From positions 1 to 8,733 of the forward strand of contig CAMWLH010000065.1 of assembly GCA_947175045.1 (NCBI GenBank): DNA of 8,733 nt, read 5' to 3'. This DNA comes from an uncultured Clostridia bacterium. GTDB taxonomy: Bacteria; Bacillota; Clostridia; Oscillospirales; Ruminococcaceae. The translations under genes and the position numbers were made by a program. The notes beneath the pieces were generated by a model, which was not told the origin of the DNA, searched no databases, and saw nothing but the letters and a program-made list of their open reading frames with translations. The stretch's first letter is position 1, and each line of letters starts with the position of its first letter. Shown here piece after piece: positions 5,282-8,733 of this stretch.

Positions 5282-6622
5282 ATGAACAAATTAAGACCGT
5301 ATCAGAGTGATCTTGTGGAACAGCTCCGCGCGGCGTGGCGAGAGGGGTTCAAAGCGCCGTGTATCGTTCTGCCCTGCGGCGGCGGAAAGAGCTGCATTCT
5401 TGCTGAAATAGCGCGGAGAACTACCGCAAACGGCAAGCGGGTATTATTCCTCGTGCACCGCCGCGAGCTGGTGGAGCAGATCATCAAAACGTTTGTGAGC
5501 TGGGGCGTAGATATGCGGTTCTGCGAGGTCATGATGGTTCAGACCGCGGCTCGGCGTCTCTCGGAAATACTCCCGCCAAAGCTGATAATGACCGACGAGA
5601 ACCACCATTCCCCGGCGGCGAGCTACAAAAAAATCTATGAGAAATTTCCTCAGACCCTGCGCGTTGGAGTTACCGCGACCCCGACGCGCCTTAACGGAAG
5701 CGGGCTCGCGGACGTGAACGACAAGCTGATAATCGGCGTTTCCGCGAAATGGCTTATCGAAAATAACTGCCTTGCGCCCTACGATTATTACGCGCCCGAC
5801 GTCGCCGATCTGACGGGGCTCAAGACGAAAAGGGGCGAGTACGTCACGTCGGATATTGAAAAAGCGATGATAAAAAAGGCGGTTTTCGGGGACGTGATCG
5901 CGTACTACAAGCGGCTTGCGGCGGGTCGGAAATCCATCTGCTACTGCGCGAGCGTAAAGCACAGCATGGCTATGGCAGAGGAATTTTCGGCGGCGGGGAT
6001 AGCGGCGAAGCATATCGACGGGGAAACTCCCGCGGAGGAGCGGGCGCGGATAATATCGCGGTTCCGCGCGGGAGAAATTCGGATATTGTGCAACGTTGAC
6101 CTCATCAGCGAGGGCTTTGACGTTCCCGACTGCGAGTGCGCGATTTTATTAAGACCCACCCAGTCGCTCACGCTGTACATTCAGCAGTCCATGCGGTGCA
6201 TGAGATACCGCGAGGGAAAGCGGGCGGTGATAATCGACCATGTGGGGAATTACGCGCGGTTCGGGCTTCCCGACGACGACCGCGAATGGAGCCTTGAGGG
6301 CAAGCCGAAAAAGCGCCGCGAGCAGCAGGAAAATATAAAAGCGAAAATGTGTCCCGAATGCTTCCTGACCTTTTCTCCGCCGGAAACTGGTGAGATAACA
6401 TGTCCGCACTGCGGGTATATTTTCCCGCAAAAGGAGCGAAAAGAGATCGAGCAGACCTCGGGAGAGCTTCACAAGATCGAGGGCTTCAAAATAAGATACG
6501 ACCGTCCCGAGGACTGCAAAACTTACAAGGACCTTCTGGAGTACGCGAAGCGGCACAACTACAAGGCGGGTTGGGCGTACCATATGGCGGTGGAAAGGGG
6601 GATTTTTATTGACCGAGCATGA
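5282..6622 (+). CDS. Superfamily 2 DEAD/DEAH-type helicase with zinc ribbon
   Basis: This 446-residue protein is an SF2 helicase of the type found in phage replication modules. Motifs in order: RPYQ near the start (residues 5-8), Walker A PCGGGKS (31-37), motif Ia LVHRREL (57-63), motif II as DENHH (105-109) where DEAHH or DECHH would be usual, TATPTR motif III (131-136), motif V LISEGFDVPDCECAI (274-288), and a motif VI-like QQSMRCMR (301-308), where the usual Gly before the first Arg is Met. A zinc ribbon follows (Cys357, 360, 374, 377). The last 50 residues are a small helical region. The ATG at 5282 has GAGG at 5273-5276. The product would unwind or remodel DNA at the replication fork or origin using ATP. 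It is preceded by repeat copy B and its 3' end overlaps the VRR-NUC gene by 14 nt, so they are coupled. Family assignment is strong. Confidence 0.92.
   Translation: MNKLRPYQSDLVEQLRAAWREGFKAPCIVLPCGGGKSCILAEIARRTTANGKRVLFLVHRRELVEQIIKTFVSWGVDMRFCEVMMVQTAARRLSEILPPKLIMTDENHHSPAASYKKIYEKFPQTLRVGVTATPTRLNGSGLADVNDKLIIGVSAKWLIENNCLAPYDYYAPDVADLTGLKTKRGEYVTSDIEKAMIKKAVFGDVIAYYKRLAAGRKSICYCASVKHSMAMAEEFSAAGIAAKHIDGETPAEERARIISRFRAGEIRILCNVDLISEGFDVPDCECAILLRPTQSLTLYIQQSMRCMRYREGKRAVIIDHVGNYARFGLPDDDREWSLEGKPKKRREQQENIKAKMCPECFLTFSPPETGEITCPHCGYIFPQKERKEIEQTSGELHKIEGFKIRYDRPEDCKTYKDLLEYAKRHNYKAGWAYHMAVERGIFIDRA
6597..6611 (+). promoter_or_regulatory. Ribosome binding site deciding a TTG start
   Basis: GGGGG at 6597-6601, within AAAGGGGG, lies 7 nt before a TTG at 6609. 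No ATG is available in this frame upstream of the conserved N-terminal residues of the VRR-NUC protein, so the TTG is the likely start. The site lies inside the end of the helicase gene, which supports translational coupling. Confidence 0.65.
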
Positions 6623-6923
6623 CATACAAAACGATATCCGCAACAAGACCGCGGATATAGCGGTGCTGTTCCGCGGGAACGTCGGAAGCGGCGTTACATA
6701 CGACGGGCGGCATTTTGACACGGGTTTGCCGAAAGGTTTTTCGGATCTGTTCGGGTTTCGGAAGTCCGACGGGAAAGCGGTGTTTATCGAGGTGAAAACG
6801 CAGTCGGGGCGCATTCGCCCCGAGCAGAAAAATTTCATTGATAAAATGCGTGTTTACGGCGCTCTGGCAGGTATTGCGCGGAGCGCCGAGGACGCGAGAA
6901 AAATTATTCTGGAGGAAATTTAA
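6609..6923 (+). CDS. VRR-NUC domain nuclease
   Basis: This 104-residue protein is a stand-alone VRR-NUC domain, a PD-(D/E)XK-type nuclease fold common in phages and thought to cut branched or junction DNA. Visible family features are the N-terminal EHDIQNDIRN helix (residues 3-12) with the conserved Glu and Gln, GLPKGFSDLFGF (39-50) with the metal-binding Asp46, FIEVKTQSGR (59-68) with Glu61 and Lys63, then PEQKNFIDKMRVYGALAGIARSAED (71-95) with the conserved Gln73. The length equals that of other single-domain phage members. Start is a TTG at 6609. Its end carries the GGAGG site (6911-6915) of the DUF669 gene, which starts 1 nt after its stop. Expected role: processing of replication or recombination intermediates next to the helicase and ATPase. 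Family call is strong; substrate specificity is inferred. Confidence 0.9.
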   Translation: MTEHDIQNDIRNKTADIAVLFRGNVGSGVTYDGRHFDTGLPKGFSDLFGFRKSDGKAVFIEVKTQSGRIRPEQKNFIDKMRVYGALAGIARSAEDARKIILEEI

Positions 6924-6924
6924 G

Positions 6925-7494
6925 ATGGCATTTAAAATTGATCCTAACGCGACTGGCACGAGCTATTCCCTCAAGCCGGAGGGATACTATGAGGTGATTA
7001 TTGAAAGCGCGTATATCGAGGATTACACAAGAGCTGACGGAACAAAGACACAGAGAATAAAGCTCAAATACATAATCCGAAACGATGTTGACCAGCGCTA
7101 TAAGAACGCCTGTATTTTTCATGATATATGGCAGAGACGCGAGGAAAAGCTCACCGAGCTTGACAGAACGGTGGAAAATTTTCACTATGATAATCTTATG
7201 GGATTGGCGAACGCACTGCCGCTGTCAAAGGAAAAGGAGTACGCAAATGTTGCGGAGTTGGTCGCGGATTTCGCGGGCAAGCCCGTCAAGGCTCATTTGT
7301 ACCATGAAGCAGGTACCAACGGCAAGACCTATGAAAAAATCGACGAGCATAAGCCCACGGATTTCCCGAATGTCGCGCATAAAGCAAAAACGCCTGTGTC
7401 CGCGGACACTTATGCCGCGCCGCCTGCGCAGAGCTTTGCGGCAAGCGCTGCGGCTGCTGCCGATGTCAGCGATGACGATGATTATCCGTTCTGA
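6925..7494 (+). CDS. DUF669 protein with SSB-like acidic tail
   Basis: This 189-residue protein belongs to the DUF669 phage family, which occurs in recombination/replication clusters and is widely regarded as a ssDNA-binding-like protein. The N-terminal core has the family pattern: FKIDPNATGTSYSLKPEGYYEVIIESAY (3-30), then TKTQRIKLKYIIRNDVDQRYKNACIFHDIW with alternating strands as in an OB-fold, and a mid segment ending GKPVKAHLYHEAGTNGKTYEKI. A low-complexity Ala/Pro/Ser linker (about 150-180) leads to the extreme C-terminus, DVSDDDDYPF, which strongly resembles the acidic SSB tip (DDDIPF) that docks replication and repair partners. ATG 6925 is set by GGAGG at 6911-6915. The TGA (7492-7494) is within the outer stem of a structured repeat. 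I infer that this is the functional phage SSB of the module. Confidence 0.85.
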   Translation: MAFKIDPNATGTSYSLKPEGYYEVIIESAYIEDYTRADGTKTQRIKLKYIIRNDVDQRYKNACIFHDIWQRREEKLTELDRTVENFHYDNLMGLANALPLSKEKEYANVAELVADFAGKPVKAHLYHEAGTNGKTYEKIDEHKPTDFPNVAHKAKTPVSADTYAAPPAQSFAASAAAAADVSDDDDYPF

Positions 7495-7557
7495 TTTTAC
7501 CCGGAAGGTTGACGCGGCGCAACGAAGTGAGCCGCAGCGACCGGGTCGGGGAAAATC
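7493..7557 (+). repeat. Reduced structured repeat element, copy C
   Basis: The outer stem pairs 7493-7504 with 7546-7557 (one mismatch, one wobble). Its GATTTT…CCCG and CGGGGAAAATC bases are nearly the same as the outer stem of copy A. The inner stem pairs 7507-7511 with 7538-7542 and 7514-7518 with 7531-7535, with a 2x2 internal loop and a 12-nt terminal loop. The second short hairpin and the GGATAG joint of copies A and B are missing. It occupies the gap between DUF669 and the CHC2 gene. Confidence 0.55.
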
Positions 7558-7567
7558 TATTTTAAAT

Positions 7568-8143
7568 ATGAACGTCTGGGACAGCGTAAAGCAAGCCGTG
7601 ACCGCCCGTGAGGCGGCGGAATATTACGGGCTGGAGATAAACCGCGCGGGAATGTGCCTGTGTCCGTTCCACGGGGAGAGAACGCCCTCGATGAAGGTTG
7701 ACGAGCGATTTCACTGCTTCGGCTGCGGCGCGGACGGCAGTGTGATAGATCTCGCGGCAGGGCTTTTTGGGGTGAGCGCTCTCGAAGCGGCAAAAATTCT
7801 CGCGCGGGATTTCGGGGTAGCTTACGACGACAAGCCGCCCGATCTGAAGCAGCGAAGAATCATTGCGCGGAAAAAGCAGGATAAAAAAATGTTCTCCGAA
7901 GCGGAGAATAAGTGTTACCGCGTGCTTAAGGACTATTACAACAGGCTGCTGGAGTATCGGAACGATTATGCTCCGAAAACTCCCGCAGAGCCGCTTGACA
8001 AGCGGTTTTGCGAAGCGCTGCAAAATCTTGATTTTATAGGGTATCTGCTGGATATCCTGATTTACGGCGACACCGCCGAGAAAGCGGACTTAATTATAAA
8101 ATACGGAAAGCTGGTGAAAGATACTGAACAACGAATTTACTAA
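7568..8143 (+). CDS. CHC2 zinc-finger primase-domain protein
   Basis: This 191-residue protein carries the DnaG-type CHC2 zinc-binding domain that recognises template DNA during primer synthesis. The motif is plain: CPFHGERTPSMKVDE (32-46), then FHCFGCGADGSVIDLAAGLFG (48-68), giving zinc ligands Cys32, His35, Cys50 and Cys53. Residues 69-86 (SALEAAKILARDFGVAYD) complete the domain. The remainder is a charged helical region with no TOPRIM catalytic domain, so it cannot be a full DnaG; primer synthesis must come from another protein, presumably the D5-like product just downstream. ATG 7568 is chosen because residues MNVWDSVKQAVTAREAAEYYGL match the usual family beginning. It has no good ribosome binding site, since the nearest GGGG lies about 16 nt upstream in repeat copy C. 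The 3' end overlaps the proposed D5 start by 20 nt. Confidence is high for the domain, moderate for the start. Confidence 0.88.
   Translation: MNVWDSVKQAVTAREAAEYYGLEINRAGMCLCPFHGERTPSMKVDERFHCFGCGADGSVIDLAAGLFGVSALEAAKILARDFGVAYDDKPPDLKQRRIIARKKQDKKMFSEAENKCYRVLKDYYNRLLEYRNDYAPKTPAEPLDKRFCEALQNLDFIGYLLDILIYGDTAEKADLIIKYGKLVKDTEQRIY
8113..8126 (+). promoter_or_regulatory. Ribosome binding site before a possible CTG start
   Basis: GGTGA at 8113-8117 lies 6 nt before CTG 8124-8126, the first start-like codon after an in-frame TGA at 8115-8117. ATA at 8121 is the only other candidate near it. The following codons (NNEFTKLPEDTQKAV) read like a natural N-terminus for D5-type proteins. Confidence 0.4.
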
Positions 8144-8678
8144 GCTCCCCGAGGATACCCAAAAGGCGGTTATCGCCGCCGCGGAGGAGCTTCTGGCAGT
8201 TGACAGCGGACAATTGACAGTTGATAATTGCGGTGCGCCGCTTCGCGGCGATAATCAAAGCTGCACGGGGGATAACAGCCGTCGGCTGTATTCACTTGAT
8301 GATATGGGCAACGCGCAGCGCTTTATAGACCTGTTCGGCGAGGACGCGAGGTATAATTACACCGCGAAAAAATGGCTCTGCTGGAACGGAAAATACTGGC
8401 GTCCCGACGAGGACGGCGAGGCGGAACGCATGACGGATATCGCGGTTGAGAGCATGAAGCGCGAAGCGGAATATTACGAAACGCAGGACGAGGAGGCGGC
8501 TAAGACGTTCGCGAAGCATATGAAATCCTCGCGCTCGAATAAATCCAAGGGGAATATGCTCCGCGAGGCGCAGCACAGGCTGCCAATAATGCCGCACGAG
8601 CTGGATTCCCACCCGTTCGCGTTCAACACGCCGAGCGGTATCGTGTCGCTGAAAAATGGAAAAATCCTGCCCAATTAG
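8124..8678 (+). CDS. D5-like phage primase-helicase, N-terminal part, interrupted by TAG
   Basis: This reading frame encodes the N-terminal region of a D5/P4-type phage or plasmid primase-helicase, normally about 750-800 residues. From the proposed CTG start there are 184 residues: NNEFTKLPEDTQKAVIAAAEELLA (about 2-25), a repeat-derived insert (about 26-54), then the recognised YSLDDMGNAQRFIDLFGEDARYNYTAKKWLCWNGKYWRPD block (about 56-95), a helical stretch, and ML-REAQHRLPIMPHELDSHPFAFNTPSGIVSLKNGKILPN at the end. The NTPxGIVxLxxG motif is the family's usual lead-in to the catalytic and SF3 helicase parts, which are not seen. Conservative annotation would start at TTG 8214 or ATG 8304, which lack good ribosome binding sites. 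TAG 8676-8678 ends the frame, yet the same frame stays open to the window edge and reads RKFFIT, similar to the sequence expected next. It may be a pseudogene, a readthrough case, or a real short protein. With the CHC2 protein it would form a split primase. Confidence 0.7.
   Translation: MNNEFTKLPEDTQKAVIAAAEELLAVDSGQLTVDNCGAPLRGDNQSCTGDNSRRLYSLDDMGNAQRFIDLFGEDARYNYTAKKWLCWNGKYWRPDEDGEAERMTDIAVESMKREAEYYETQDEEAAKTFAKHMKSSRSNKSKGNMLREAQHRLPIMPHELDSHPFAFNTPSGIVSLKNGKILPN
8199..8288 (+). repeat. In-frame repeat-like insertion within the D5-like gene
   Basis: TTGACA-type units recur (TTGACAG at 8200 and 8214, TTGATAA at 8221), and CAATTGACAGTTGATAATTG (8211-8230) has CAATT/AATTG inverted ends. 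Two perfect hairpins follow: CGCCGC-TTC-GCGGCG (8236-8250) and CAGCC-GTC-GGCTG (8276-8288). The composition resembles intergenic repeats of Clostridia, but here it stays open in the D5 frame, encoding a polar Gly/Asp/Asn/Cys-containing segment of about 29 residues between two recognisable parts of the protein. It looks like a repeat captured as coding linker. Confidence 0.5.
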
Positions 8679-8733
8679 CGAAAATTTTTTATTACAATAA
8701 TTGCTTGGACGGAGTTAGGCGATTCTGCCGGCT
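8679..8733 (+). other. Window end after the in-frame TAG
   Basis: The first 28 bases are very AT-rich (GCGAAAATTTTTTATTACAA and on), then GC returns. The D5 frame is open through all 18 codons. The start GCGAAAATTTTTT resembles the right outer arm of repeat copy B (GCGAAAAATTTTTT). No ribosome binding site, start codon of a new gene or insertion-sequence end can be supported here. Confidence 0.35.

Noticed and set aside
6149..6838. Leftward open frame of 229 codons
   Set aside because: It lies opposite the helicase and VRR-NUC genes, has no ribosome binding site or recognisable domain, and is explained by the GC-rich codon use of the real genes.
7085..7567. Long open extension upstream of the CHC2 start, out of frame over the DUF669 gene
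   Set aside because: It has Ser/Arg/Met-rich low-complexity content and overlaps a well-supported gene on the same strand; the conserved CHC2 protein begins at 7568.
1..8733. Genome-wide TAG reassignment, as in some gut phages
   Set aside because: TAG is used as an ordinary stop in three genes, and the well-supported genes carry no internal TAG; only the D5-like frame raises the question.

Overview
The window reads as the early replication and recombination module of a temperate phage (prophage) or phage-like integrative element from a Clostridia-type Firmicute, most likely a gut Oscillospiraceae/Ruminococcus-like host. This is inferred from the protein families, strong GAGG/AGGAGG ribosome binding sites, and fairly GC-rich, tightly packed genes that all lie on the + strand. 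No tRNA, rRNA, CRISPR array, integrase, structural phage gene or recognisable insertion sequence is visible, so the assignment rests on gene content and order.

Layout. Positions 27-1049 hold a YopX-like protein and an unusual regulator that joins an XRE helix-turn-helix to a sigma-70 region-2-like segment. A perfect 15-bp palindrome overlapping promoter-like elements sits just before the regulator. Positions 1061-2804 hold a PcfK/AcrIIA9-like protein and a PcfJ-like protein. Positions 2863-5203 hold a DUF3102-like coiled-coil protein, a siphovirus Gp157-like protein and a Walker ATPase of the phage recombinase-associated type with a C-terminal zinc finger. Positions 5282-8143 hold a DEAD/DEAH-type helicase with a zinc ribbon, a VRR-NUC nuclease, a DUF669 protein with an SSB-like acidic tail, and a CHC2 zinc-finger primase domain protein. 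From about 8124 to the window edge is the N-terminal part of a D5-like primase-helicase. It appears to use a CTG start, carries repeat-like DNA in frame, and meets an in-frame TAG at 8676-8678.

How the genes fit together. The ATPase, Gp157-like, VRR-NUC and DUF669 proteins look like a single-strand annealing/recombination and ssDNA-handling set. The helicase, CHC2 protein and D5 protein would form the replication initiation machinery, with the primase split over two genes. The XRE-sigma protein is the likely local transcription regulator, and the PcfK/AcrIIA9-like protein is a candidate counter-defence factor.

The most unusual signal is non-coding. Two of the three looser gene junctions (2746-2836 and 5172-5263) can fold into the same three-way-junction shape: an outer stem of 12-13 bp, a long inner hairpin with a 13-14 nt loop, and a 7-bp hairpin with a 5-nt loop. 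The GGATAG and GG joining segments are conserved, while the stems differ in sequence but keep their pairing. A third junction (7493-7557) carries a reduced two-stem relative. Each element begins inside, or at the stop codon of, the upstream gene and ends just before the next start.
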